Below, one piece after another: positions 16,645 through 24,856 of a DNA stretch of 33,150 nt. This stretch comes from an uncultured Planctomycetales bacterium (GTDB taxonomy: Bacteria; Planctomycetota; Planctomycetia; Pirellulales; Thermoguttaceae). The notes under the pieces were generated by a model. It was not told the DNA's origin. It was given only the letters and a program-made list of their open reading frames with translations, and made no database searches. The stretch lies in the NCBI GenBank assembly GCA_946541595.1, contig CAMNJU010000009.1:1-33150 (forward strand), written 5' to 3'. Made by a program: the position numbers and the translations under genes. How positions within the stretch are numbered: position 1 is the stretch's first letter; each line of letters begins with the position of its first letter.

Positions 16645-18039
16645 TCAGCCAAGATACGCCTTTTGGGCGAGAAGATTTCTGCGTACTTCGGAAATGTCGA
16701 CCGCTCTCGCGGTAACGTCCGATTTTGCAGCGACTGCGGCCGCTACGCCGGCGGCGTGTCCGCTTGCCCAACAGTTGGGGTAGACGCGCACAACATCTGA
16801 CATAAGAGGTTCTGCGGAAAGCGAGCGACCCGCGGTAATTATGTTTTCAACGTTTTTGGGGAGTAAAGCGCGATAGGGGATTTGCCATCCAATATGATCG
16901 CCGTTCCATGCTCCGCCAATCGCTACGCAGTCGTCATACTTCTTACCGGCTTTGGCGTTCTCCAAAGTGAGAGTTTCGACGCCTTCAATAACCCTTGTGA
17001 TGCGAACTCCAATTTGAGGAGCCGTTTCCATGAGATAGACGTCTTCATAGCCAGGAGTCGAACGAACTTCCTGAACTTGCTTCCAAATCTGCTTTCGGTG
17101 TTGCAGTTCAAGTTGAGAAAGTACGCGAACGTCGCAACCGTCAAGGGACGGTCCTTGCATATTGACCCAGCGCACGCCTTTGACAGGTTCGGCGTCTCCC
17201 AAATGTCGGGGCGCTTTTGTGTCTTTCGGCGGGTTAATTCGATCAAGATTACCAATCCTACTGACAAGACCGATATTATACTCGCGCTGCGTATGCGCCG
17301 CTCCAGCTGCATAGAAGACGTCGCCGTCTCCAGTCGTATCGACGACTTGCTTGGCAATAATTGCCTGAGGACCGAGTTTAGTTTGGATAACCGCCCCACG
17401 AACGGTAGGATTGCCAGTTGCAGGATCCGGAGAATCTGCCATAATAGCGTCGCAACACCATGAATGGAGTAAGACTTCGATATTTGCCTCTGTGATCATT
17501 TCGACGAGCAGGTATTTGTAAGCTTCGGCGTCGAGTGTAGGATTTTTAGCAAATTGACGGTTAATGATACCGTTAGGCGTCTTTTCAAGCCGTTGCATCA
17601 TCTCTTCGCCGATACCCTGAACGACCTGAACAGACTTGCCGTCCTGTTTTGTCCAGTGGCCGAGAATGTGAAGGACAAGTCCGCCAGTAGCAAGACCGCC
17701 AAAATGACCGTAACGTTCGACGAGGGTTACCTTGACGCCAAGCCGAGCAGCCGCTATCGCAGCGCAGCATCCGGCTGGACCGGCCCCTACGACGAGAACG
17801 TCTGTTTCGCTGATTTTCGGAAGGGAGACAGCCGGGCGCACAATAGTTCCGTCCGCCTGTAACGTACAAGGAGACGCTTGGGATCCGTCGAGCAGTTTGC
17901 CCGTCGTTTTATCTTTTTGGCTTACAAAATCCGCTTGGGCTTCGCGGTCGCTCAATCCAACAGAAGAAAGAGCTGCGGCGCCTACGCCTAACCCTACCGA
18001 CTTGAACCAATCGCGCCGGGAAACTTCATTGAAAAACAT
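16645..18039 (-). CDS. Tat-exported FAD-dependent oxidoreductase
   Basis: 464 residues; ATG with AAGGA nine bases upstream. The N-terminus has a twin-arginine signal (SRRDWFK at 7-13, hydrophobic 15-29), so the folded flavoprotein is probably exported. The dinucleotide-binding fold starts at about 80 with VVGAGPAG (GAGPAG at 85-90), followed by the acidic VERYG that binds ribose and GGLATGG. A DTTGDGD motif at about 236 and a C-terminal ENIITAGRSLSAEP region complete the FAD-binding pattern of the PF12831-type family. Members oxidise diverse substrates and specificity cannot be read here. It sits between a NagB-like gene and a fused NapHG, whose start is nine bases after its stop, suggesting electrons pass to that protein. 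Confidence 0.88.
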   Translation of the reverse strand: MFFNEVSRRDWFKSVGLGVGAAALSSVGLSDREAQADFVSQKDKTTGKLLDGSQASPCTLQADGTIVRPAVSLPKISETDVLVVGAGPAGCCAAIAAARLGVKVTLVERYGHFGGLATGGLVLHILGHWTKQDGKSVQVVQGIGEEMMQRLEKTPNGIINRQFAKNPTLDAEAYKYLLVEMITEANIEVLLHSWCCDAIMADSPDPATGNPTVRGAVIQTKLGPQAIIAKQVVDTTGDGDVFYAAGAAHTQREYNIGLVSRIGNLDRINPPKDTKAPRHLGDAEPVKGVRWVNMQGPSLDGCDVRVLSQLELQHRKQIWKQVQEVRSTPGYEDVYLMETAPQIGVRITRVIEGVETLTLENAKAGKKYDDCVAIGGAWNGDHIGWQIPYRALLPKNVENIITAGRSLSAEPLMSDVVRVYPNCWASGHAAGVAAAVAAKSDVTARAVDISEVRRNLLAQKAYLG

Positions 18040-18061
18040 AATCTATTTCCTTCTGTTTCAG

Positions 18062-18090
18062 GCAAAGACCCGTCTTGCGACGGGCTTTGC
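18062..18090 (-). other. Strong stem-loop between NagB-like and FAD oxidoreductase genes
   Basis: GCAAAG-A-CCCGTC (18062-18074) pairs with GACGGG-CTTTGC (18079-18090): 12 base pairs with one bulged A and the tetraloop TTGC. On the minus strand it ends about 14 bases before the AAGGA ribosome site of the FAD gene and has no T run. It may be an mRNA processing or stabilising element that sets unequal expression within the operon. Confidence 0.5.
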
Positions 18091-18121
18091 AATTACGCAA
18101 CTAAAAAGCCGTCTGTTTGGT

Positions 18122-19051
18122 TTAGTGCATTTCAGCTTCTACTTTTTTAATGGCCGGACGGTAGTAGTGGAAGTGGACGTTAGGATGCTCGCCTAAGAGA
18201 GACATTGGAACGGCGGAGTCGCACAACTTATTCGCTACCATAAAAGCAGACAAACGCATGCCGAATGGATTGTCGTGCATACCGGCCTGCCAAATACTGA
18301 CTTTATCAGCCTTCCACGTTTCAACCGGCCCGACGGTGCACGCTTGACTGGGTACGTTGGCAACATATCCGCCGCCGCTTGTTCGCGCATTTTGGAGGAT
18401 AGTGATGGGGTGGAGGTCAACAACACGCGTCGCCAATTTCCTGTATTCGGCGGGAGAGGGCGGATTGTCTTTGTATTGGCCTACGCGCCGAACCGGATCG
18501 TTAAACGCCCAGTGTTTCGTGTCGCCCTGTCCTCCCTGCATAGTGACGCAGCGGATTTGATCGTACGTCGCTGAGTAGGCGGCGAGATCGCCAGACGGGA
18601 AATGAATATTTTCGATTGGCATTCTCAATTCAGGAGCGATCCGGTCAAAGCACAGGCCAAAATCGGCGCGAGCAAACGAAAGCGGATGGTCCATGTCGAC
18701 TGGCTCGCCATTTTCTACCCATTCGTCCATGCCCCAGAAATGAGCGTGCTTTAAATTGATTTCAAGCGCGTTAACGATCCGTGCGACTAACGGGAGCTGT
18801 TCTGTTGGGCCGATCGGACCGCAAAGTCCGACAGGATTATCCGCAGTTGACTGTTTCCACGCGTCGACATATTCGAGCGCTTCCGCAAGATAGAATTCTT
18901 CTAGCGTTTCATAATAGTGCACTTGGAAGCCCGGACGAGACAGCTTGAAAAGCGTTTCTTCCGTTAGCTTGGCGGCGTCGGCAAGAATTTGCGGATCAAG
19001 CGTCGTGTAATCCCACCAGTCGGGAGCTATTTTACTTAATGGTCTGCTCAT
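18122..19051 (-). CDS. Glucosamine-6-phosphate deaminase-like sugar isomerase (NagB-like)
   Basis: 309 residues from ATG 19051; upstream in-frame starts are non-ATG. The fold pattern matches the glucosamine-6-phosphate isomerase/deaminase family. WGMDEW (Asp109) aligns with the catalytic-base motif MDEY of NagB, and [14 protein letters not shown] (173-186) aligns with the active-site GxxDGHxAFNEP motif. The DGH is DTKH and the Glu of FNEP is Asp185, so the active site is divergent. True NagB proteins are about 265 residues; this one is longer at both ends. It has no signal peptide and is cytoplasmic. It might isomerise or deaminate a phosphorylated amino sugar, but a changed substrate is likely. 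It lies between a GH97 glycosidase and an FAD oxidoreductase on the same strand, so sugar catabolism is the expected context. Confidence 0.78.
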   Translation of the reverse strand: MSRPLSKIAPDWWDYTTLDPQILADAAKLTEETLFKLSRPGFQVHYYETLEEFYLAEALEYVDAWKQSTADNPVGLCGPIGPTEQLPLVARIVNALEINLKHAHFWGMDEWVENGEPVDMDHPLSFARADFGLCFDRIAPELRMPIENIHFPSGDLAAYSATYDQIRCVTMQGGQGDTKHWAFNDPVRRVGQYKDNPPSPAEYRKLATRVVDLHPITILQNARTSGGGYVANVPSQACTVGPVETWKADKVSIWQAGMHDNPFGMRLSAFMVANKLCDSAVPMSLLGEHPNVHFHYYRPAIKKVEAEMH

Positions 19052-19094
19052 AGCGATACTCTTCAAACTAAATGACAACTGACTGAAAAATAAC

Positions 19095-19110
19095 GAACGT
19101 TATAACGTTC
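19095..19110. promoter_or_regulatory. Perfect 16 bp palindrome upstream of the NagB-like gene (candidate operator)
   Basis: GAACGTTATAACGTTC is a perfect palindrome centred about 51 bases upstream of the ATG at 19051. AACGTT occurs at 19097-19102 and 19104-19109 within it, and a third AACGTT follows at 19116-19121. The position and symmetry suit a dimeric repressor or activator. No candidate regulator gene is in the window. Confidence 0.5.
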
Positions 19111-19183
19111 ATGAAACGTTGGCGGACACACGTCAAAGAAAGTTCAGGAAAAAAGAACTGTTTGAAGCGCGTTACGACAACGT

Positions 19184-21154
19184 TTATTTTTTCTTTAAAA
19201 CTACGTTCCAGCCCCCGTCTCGAACCGCTTTTACGTCGAAGACGTCTCCTTTTCGGAATGTTCTTTTAGAAACGGCGATGATTTTGGCGTCTCCGTTTGT
19301 TTGTTCTGAATCGGCGTAGATCGTTCCTTCGTACTCTCCATCGTCCAAGAAAGTGAACGGGATTGAGAACGAACGTTCTTTCTCGTTGGTTATGCCGGAA
19401 ACATACCAACAGTCATTCGCTCTCCGTGCCGCTACGTAAAACTCGCCAATTTCGCCTTCAAGGGCAATTGTTCTGTCCCAAGTTGCCGGTATGTCTTGGA
19501 GAAACGATAATCCGTCCTGACCGCTATAATTGCGGGGAAGATCACAGATACACCGCAAGGGGGAGTCGTATAGTATGCATAATGCTAATTCATGAGCGCG
19601 GGTTCCAACTACGTGACAGTCTTCAGACTTGTCCTTGTAAGAACTGAGCGATTTAAAAGTTTCGGAGTGCTCGTTCTGAAAACCGCCTGGCGTATAGTCG
19701 GCTGGACCAAGCATACACCGGGTAAACGGCAGAGTCGCCATGTGCGTCGACGTCTGTTTGCCCCATCGGTTGTATTCGTTGCCACGAACTCCCTCGCGCG
19801 TAATCTGATTAGGATAAGTCCGCTCCATACCAGTCGGTTTATACATGCCGTGATAATCGACTAACAGTTTATATTCAGCGGCAATCTTGCAGACGTCTTC
19901 GATCCACTTGACGGTCTCTTGTTCTTGAGAATCCATAAAGTCGATTTTCACACCGACAACGCCCCAATCGGCAACTTGTTTTAAGGCTTTGCGTTCTCCT
20001 AACTTCTTGAGTACGTTATGATGAAACCAAACACAAATTCTTACATTCTTGCTTTCCGCATATTTAACAATTTCAGGGAGATTCAAATCTTTTGTATAAG
20101 CGAGTTCGTGACCGCTTCCATCCGCCTTTTTGGAGTCGAGCCAGCCCGCGTCAATGAGCGTGTATTGCCAATGCATATCGGCCGCGAAATCAATCAAGCC
20201 CTTTATGACCTTGTCAGTCGGATAACCGTCCTTCGGAGCCCACCAGTTCCAAGAACTGTTGCCTGGTTTCACCCAAGAAACGTCCCCTAGGACGTTGGGA
20301 GAAGCGACATTCATGATAATGTCAGAGTTGTTGACAAGGTCGACGGGCGTTTTTCCGAAAAAAACGACTCGCCAGGGAGACGCAGCGCCTTCTTGGCGAA
20401 TTACGGAGCCCTGATTATCGGCTCTTGGGGTAAGACGTACGCGGACGGTCGAGCTGTTAACGTCGGCAGAACCAAATTGAGCGCCCGCCCAATCGAGGAG
20501 ATCCGCTTCTGTCAGCGCGGCGTAAAAACCGTCTCCCTTAACGACAAGCGGCGCGCCGACAATCGAATCCGGCTTGATTGAACTTAATTTTGTTCTGGTA
20601 AATTCTTCCTCTTGCGAGTTATTAAACTTGGAATAGAAGGTTGCCCAAATATCGTAATCTTTTCCGAAGGCAAATTCGGTTTCCTCCGATTCAATGCAGA
20701 AAACGCTGTTTTCATCTGCGAATCCGGAGTCTTTCGGGATTAAATAGCGGAAGGCAACCCCCTCGTCATATACGCGAAAAACGTACGTTAATTTACGACA
20801 CAGTTCTTCTTTTTCCTCAACGTAAACGGTCGTTTCAGTACACTTGTCGACATACTGAGTTTGTTTTCCGCAAACTTGCGACCATGTTTCGTCAATATTG
20901 GTTGTTTCGGTCTTTATGATTTTGGCAGTTCCAAAAGGTTTGGCGTCGCGAAAGGTTAGCCCAAGTTTAGAACCATCTAAGACGGGCTTGCCGTCATAGA
21001 CAACGGAATAAGCGATTGTTTCGCCGACCGATAACGAGACTGTTGTTTTGCCGTTTGGAGAAGTTGCCGTTATAGTCTCCGCAAACGCGCCTGCAGAACT
21101 GACAATAGAGATTATTAACAAAAATAGCACGTGGAATAAGACTTTTTTTGTCAT
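19184..21154 (-). CDS. Secreted GH97 glycoside hydrolase
   Basis: 656 residues; ATG with AGG about eight bases upstream; signal peptide 1-25 (AGAFA). An N-terminal beta-sandwich (about 28-290, starting TATSPNGKTTVSLSV) is followed by a TIM barrel (about 295-550) with SWNWWAPKDGYPT, YTLIDAGW, VGVKIDFMD, VDYHGMYKPTG, YPNQITREGVRGNE and DYTPGGF, then a C-terminal beta domain. This is the standard three-domain GH97 layout and length. GH97 contains inverting alpha-glucosidases (SusB type) and retaining alpha-galactosidases. Asp405 in KIDFMD sits where the retaining enzymes carry the nucleophile, and Gly436 replaces a Glu seen in SusB-type enzymes, so a retaining alpha-galactosidase-like activity is inferred. 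It heads a likely operon with the NagB-like, FAD and NapHG genes; the gap to the next gene is 132 bases. Confidence 0.93.
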   Translation of the reverse strand: MTKKVLFHVLFLLIISIVSSAGAFAETITATSPNGKTTVSLSVGETIAYSVVYDGKPVLDGSKLGLTFRDAKPFGTAKIIKTETTNIDETWSQVCGKQTQYVDKCTETTVYVEEKEELCRKLTYVFRVYDEGVAFRYLIPKDSGFADENSVFCIESEETEFAFGKDYDIWATFYSKFNNSQEEEFTRTKLSSIKPDSIVGAPLVVKGDGFYAALTEADLLDWAGAQFGSADVNSSTVRVRLTPRADNQGSVIRQEGAASPWRVVFFGKTPVDLVNNSDIIMNVASPNVLGDVSWVKPGNSSWNWWAPKDGYPTDKVIKGLIDFAADMHWQYTLIDAGWLDSKKADGSGHELAYTKDLNLPEIVKYAESKNVRICVWFHHNVLKKLGERKALKQVADWGVVGVKIDFMDSQEQETVKWIEDVCKIAAEYKLLVDYHGMYKPTGMERTYPNQITREGVRGNEYNRWGKQTSTHMATLPFTRCMLGPADYTPGGFQNEHSETFKSLSSYKDKSEDCHVVGTRAHELALCILYDSPLRCICDLPRNYSGQDGLSFLQDIPATWDRTIALEGEIGEFYVAARRANDCWYVSGITNEKERSFSIPFTFLDDGEYEGTIYADSEQTNGDAKIIAVSKRTFRKGDVFDVKAVRDGGWNVVLKKK

Positions 21155-21207
21155 GGAATAGCCTTTCGTTTTTCAGTCGCTACGGTAGGAGAACCGCAAC
21201 TTCTATT

Positions 21208-21236
21208 CTTATATACATTATTGTTTATTGCCACAA
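21208..21236 (-). promoter_or_regulatory. Candidate promoter of the GH97 gene
   Basis: On the minus strand TTGTGG (21236-21231) is followed after exactly 17 bases by TATAAG (21213-21208). The -10 matches the sigma70 consensus at five of six positions, the -35 at three. Transcription would begin near 21201, leaving a leader of about 47 bases. Confidence 0.45.
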
Positions 21237-21357
21237 GAAATCAAGTAAAAGGAGGATATTTTCACAGTCAATCAGGCGACGGGAGTATAAAAGTTGGAAA
21301 AGACGCGCCAAAAAGAGAGAAAAAACAAGGAAAATGGACGTAGACGCTGGAATAAAT

Positions 21358-21392
21358 AAAAAAGGGGGGAAACGAACAAGCCGCTTTCCCCC
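21358..21392 (-). terminator. Rho-independent terminator of the tRNA-Arg pair
   Basis: GGGGGAAA (21365-21372) and TTTCCCCC (21385-21392) form an 8 bp stem with a 12-base loop. On the minus strand it is followed by one C and a run of six T (21363-21358). It lies eight bases past the end of the second tRNA, as expected for a tRNA transcript. Confidence 0.88.
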
Positions 21393-21400
21393 TCTATCAG

Positions 21401-21474
<74 letters not shown>

Positions 21475-21490
21475 AACGAACGATTAAAAA

Positions 21491-21564
<74 letters not shown>

Positions 21565-21608
21565 GCTAACGAAGGAAAATCGTTCAAATACTCCTTCAAA
21601 GCAAGGAT

Positions 21609-21637
21609 TATTTAATCACAAAATTTCCTTTTGACAA
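21609..21637 (-). promoter_or_regulatory. Promoter of the tRNA-Arg pair
   Basis: On the minus strand TTGTCA (21637-21632) is followed by a 17-base spacer and TAAATA (21614-21609). The -35 matches consensus at five of six positions. Transcription would start near 21602, giving a leader of about 38 bases before the first tRNA. Confidence 0.6.
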
Positions 21638-21692
21638 GAGTCTTTTTTGAAAAAAATCCAAATAGCGATAACTCCTGACGTTGGTTTTCCCC

Positions 21693-22550
21693 TTAGAATT
21701 TAAGTGTAAAGGGGGAAAAAGTCGAATAGCCAAACTCGGGTAATTCGTCTATTGCTTTCATATCCGCGTCGCTAATGACGAAATCAAAGACGTCCGCGTT
21801 CGTTCGAATTCTATCTGCATGAGTCGACTTTGGCAACGGGAGTATTCCATGCTGAAGTTCCCAACGAATGCAGAGTTGCGCCACGCTTTTACCGTAAAGG
21901 TTGGCAATCTTTTGCAACCGTTCATCGGTCAAAACACGTCCGCAACCGAGGGGACTCCACGCTTCAACAAGAATGTCGTTTTGTTTGCAGAAATTAACGG
22001 CGTCAAACTGCGGATAACCGGGGTGGATTTCAATTTGATTTACCGCAGGTTTGATTTCGCAGGCGTCGAAAATTTGCTTCAGGTGGGGTTCCAAAAAGTT
22101 GCTTGTTCCAATTGAACGAACGAGGCCGTCCTTTTGAAGTTTTTCAAATGCGCGCCAAGTCGCGACGTTTACGGCGACTGGATCGTCGTAAACATGCTCG
22201 TTTGCCGGCCAGTGGATGAGATAGAGGTCAATGTACTCGACGCCCAGTTTTTTCAGGGATAACTGCACAGCCTCTAAAGCCGATTCGTAGCCGCGATCAG
22301 TATTCCAAAGTTTCGTTGTGAGAAAAACTTCTTCTCGCTTGAGTCCGGATTCTCGCAAACCGCGACCAACGCCCTCTTCATTGTAATACGCAGACGCCGT
22401 GTCAATGTGGCGATAACCTGCCGCTAACGCGTCTTTAACGGCTTGAACAGTCGCTTCTCCATCAGGAGTCTGCCAAGTGCCTAGCCCAACGCAGGGGATT
22501 GAGTTGCCGTCATTAAGTTTGTAAACGTCGGTTAATGAGTTTTTAACCAT
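21693..22550 (-). CDS. Aldo/keto reductase
   Basis: 285 residues from ATG 22550, preceded by AGAGGA about ten bases upstream; the frame extends 27 residues further but those are Arg/His-rich and unlike the family. The full catalytic tetrad is present: Asp50 (HIDTASAY), Tyr55, Lys80 (LTTKLW) and His113 (LIHWP). GLGTW near the start, NQIEIHPGYPQ in the middle and IPLPKSTH-like PLPKSTHADRIRTN near the end (coenzyme site) are typical. The closest known group by these motifs is the 2,5-diketo-D-gluconate reductase-like class. It reduces aldehydes or ketones, including sugars, with NADPH in the cytoplasm. It lies downstream of the WD40 gene but behind that gene's terminator, so it is probably transcribed separately. 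Confidence 0.94.
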   Translation of the reverse strand: MVKNSLTDVYKLNDGNSIPCVGLGTWQTPDGEATVQAVKDALAAGYRHIDTASAYYNEEGVGRGLRESGLKREEVFLTTKLWNTDRGYESALEAVQLSLKKLGVEYIDLYLIHWPANEHVYDDPVAVNVATWRAFEKLQKDGLVRSIGTSNFLEPHLKQIFDACEIKPAVNQIEIHPGYPQFDAVNFCKQNDILVEAWSPLGCGRVLTDERLQKIANLYGKSVAQLCIRWELQHGILPLPKSTHADRIRTNADVFDFVISDADMKAIDELPEFGYSTFSPFTLKF

Positions 22551-22600
22551 AGTTAGATCCTCTCCATGGAAATGTAGAATATGACGATCAAAAAGGTGAC

Positions 22601-22648
22601 TCAACGAAAAACGCCAACGTCGAAAACACATTCGGCGTCGGCGTTTTC
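22601..22648 (-). terminator. Terminator of the WD40 gene
   Basis: GAAAAACGCCAACG (22606-22619) pairs imperfectly with CGTCGGCGTTTTC (22636-22648), around a 16-base loop. On the minus strand the stem ends in GGCGTTTTTC, giving a short T run within the stem base. It lies about 27 bases after the WD40 stop and about 55 bases before the aldo/keto reductase start. Confidence 0.6.
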
Positions 22649-22674
22649 AAGATTGGATTAGCCGAATTAACAGA

Positions 22675-24333
22675 TTATTTCCCGCCAAGATCGCCGCCCA
22701 TCTGGATCGTATTGGTCGGATCTGCGAGCGGGTTATCGCCAAAACCCGAACCGACGCCGCCGTTCATTCCGCCGGCGCCATTGGAAGACGAATCGCCATA
22801 GTGGCGTGAATTGCCGGGAACACGCCAAACGCGCGCAAGGCCGTCGGCGCTGCCAGTAACTAGGTAGACTTGATCGGAAGAAACCGCGACGGAGAACGTG
22901 GGACTGTTGACATGGAAACACGCAAGTTCCGTTCCCTTAGGTTTACCAGGTTTGCGAGTGGGCTTGGCAGACGAGGCGGATCTACCGTCCATTTTATCCT
23001 CTGGGTATCCCCCACCCATAGAGCCAGGCCCCATCGTTGGTTCGGAGACTCCAGGCGCCATCATCGGCTGAACCGTCATAGGACCAGGACCACCGGCAAG
23101 ATCGCGACCGTCAAAGCCGTTTCTGTTGTTACTAGAACCGGCGCTAGCATTTTGCGTCCAGAGACGGGCAGTTTGGTCGTCGCTGCACGTTGCAATGTAG
23201 TTGCCCGCGAATTCGGCTTTGCGGACCGCGCCCGTGTGTCCGACGTAGCGGCAAACTTCTTCGCCAGTCGTCGCGTTGAACAGACGGGCCGTCTTATCGC
23301 GACTTGCCGTCAGGAGGTAAGCTCCGTCGCTGGAAAAACGAACGGAATATACTTTATCATCCGACGCCTTAATTACGCTGACTTGACGCTGTAAACTGAG
23401 ATTCCAGATGCGGACGGTTCCGTCGGCGCCAGCAGTCGCCACGAAAGAGCTATCCGGCGAAAAAGCTACGTCAAAGACTGGGCCTTCGTGCCCCACGTCT
23501 TCAAAACCTTCGCCAAGCTTGCCGGCGTCTTCTCGGTTCGGCAACGAACCAAGCTTTTTGACGGTTAAGGATTCCCAAAAGTAAATGCGACCGTCGTTGC
23601 AAGCGCCGGCGACATACTGGCCCGAATCAGCAACGGCAATTGCCCAGAGACGGTCTTTGGCGCCAAGGTATGCGCGGATGTTCTCTTGATTGCCGAATTG
23701 CCAAAGCCGCCCAATAGCGTCGTAACTAGACGTCAATACGTATTTGTAATCAGGGGAGAAGACGGCGGAGGTAAGTCCTTGCTTGTGGACATCCTTATAG
23801 ATTTTGCGCTGTCTGCCGTTGGTGACGAAAAATTCCGTCGTTTCCGGATCGAATTTTCCTTCAAGTTGCCAAACTCTCGCCGTCTTGTCGCAACTGGCGC
23901 TCAAAACAGCGTAGCTTTCGTAGCTGTTAGATTCGGTGGTTCCAACGATGAAGGGGACAATAGTAAGAGACGTGATGGGTTGTTTCTCTTCGTGACCTCT
24001 GTAAACATATTCCGGCGCGTCGACTTGGATCGATTCCCACTTCTCAACCTGCGCGGCTTGAGTTCCCTGAGTCGGGTTGGGCATGGCAGAACCGGACATG
24101 TCCATGGGGCCGCCCTGCATGCCGTTCGAAGAAGCAGTTCCGTAGGCGTTAATTCCTTGCGGAGCCTGACCGCCTATTCCATTGCCGAACGAGGAACTCG
24201 CCGTTTTGTAGACGCCCATGACGCCCGGAGATTGCGCGCACGCGAGGTCGATCGTAAATGAGGCCGCGACAAGAGCGGCCAGAATCTGCACGCCAGACAA
24301 AATAGGTTGGCGAGAAAGCAAACGTTCCAACAT
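22675..24333 (-). CDS. Secreted seven-bladed WD40 repeat protein
   Basis: 552 residues from ATG 24333, which has GGAGAAG about nine bases upstream and gives a clean signal peptide (1-34, cleavage after ACAQ). An ATG at 24441 would add 36 basic residues. After a Gly/Met/Asn-rich stretch (35-95) seven WD repeats can be counted, ending near 156, 212, 254, 311, 352, 392 and 503 (for example DKTARVW, DGTVRIW, DQTARLW, DGLARVW). A Gly/Pro/Met-rich insert of about 75 residues (393-467) separates blades six and seven. WD40 propellers are binding scaffolds; outside the cytoplasm the partner is unknown. A Gly/Asn-rich tail ends the protein. Confidence 0.9.
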   Translation of the reverse strand: MLERLLSRQPILSGVQILAALVAASFTIDLACAQSPGVMGVYKTASSSFGNGIGGQAPQGINAYGTASSNGMQGGPMDMSGSAMPNPTQGTQAAQVEKWESIQVDAPEYVYRGHEEKQPITSLTIVPFIVGTTESNSYESYAVLSASCDKTARVWQLEGKFDPETTEFFVTNGRQRKIYKDVHKQGLTSAVFSPDYKYVLTSSYDAIGRLWQFGNQENIRAYLGAKDRLWAIAVADSGQYVAGACNDGRIYFWESLTVKKLGSLPNREDAGKLGEGFEDVGHEGPVFDVAFSPDSSFVATAGADGTVRIWNLSLQRQVSVIKASDDKVYSVRFSSDGAYLLTASRDKTARLFNATTGEEVCRYVGHTGAVRKAEFAGNYIATCSDDQTARLWTQNASAGSSNNRNGFDGRDLAGGPGPMTVQPMMAPGVSEPTMGPGSMGGGYPEDKMDGRSASSAKPTRKPGKPKGTELACFHVNSPTFSVAVSSDQVYLVTGSADGLARVWRVPGNSRHYGDSSSNGAGGMNGGVGSGFGDNPLADPTNTIQMGGDLGGK

Positions 24334-24822
24334 AGTTGACTTCTCCGGAATCGGAAATTTAACCTGGCGTGAGGTCTGCTCCGCGCCAGACGAATAACTC
24401 GCTTTCAACGATCGAGCAATCTTACGCGCAACGAACGCCAAAACGCGCGGAGTACCCGCGCACGAGTCGCTAACCGCCGTTGTAAGACAACGACGCCTCC
24501 CATTAATTTAAACCTACCTTTCGAGAGAAGTCAAGAATTTCATCGATTTTGCCTGATTTTTCTACAATTTCTTTGAAAAAATAGAAGGAAAATAACAAAC
24601 GTGTAAATTATATTGATTTTCATAGCTGCAATGCTTTTTGTGCCTACCATTCGAGTAATGTCTTTTGTGCGATCTGAGATTTTTTGATGGAGTTGAATTC
24701 GAGAAGACCGTCAATCGGAAATTGACTCAAGAAAAAACGCAAGAATAGTGTGGACTGAGGTAACATTGGTCTGATAATACGGAATAAAGAGAATTGCAGG
24801 ATAAATTTTTTTAAAAAAACAA

Positions 24823-24856
24823 GGGGATACCCCCCTAAAGTGGGGTTTATTTTTGT
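24823..24856 (+). terminator. Terminator-like hairpin with alternative pairing
   Basis: ACCCC (24829-24833) can pair with GGGGT (24842-24846), followed by TTATTTTTG on the plus strand. The same C block can instead pair with GGGG at 24823-24826 around ATA; read on the minus strand this alternative is followed by TTG and seven T. It may be a weak bidirectional terminator or an attenuator-like switch. The stems are only 4-5 bp. Confidence 0.35.

Noticed and set aside
19095-19110. GAAC...GTTC palindrome as a LexA box
   Set aside because: The known Gram-positive type box has GAAC and GTTC four bases apart; here they are eight apart and no SOS gene is adjacent.
22551-22631. N-terminal extension of the aldo/keto reductase
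   Set aside because: The extra residues are Arg/His/Phe-rich and overlap the WD40 terminator; ATG 22550 has a ribosome site and matches the family start.
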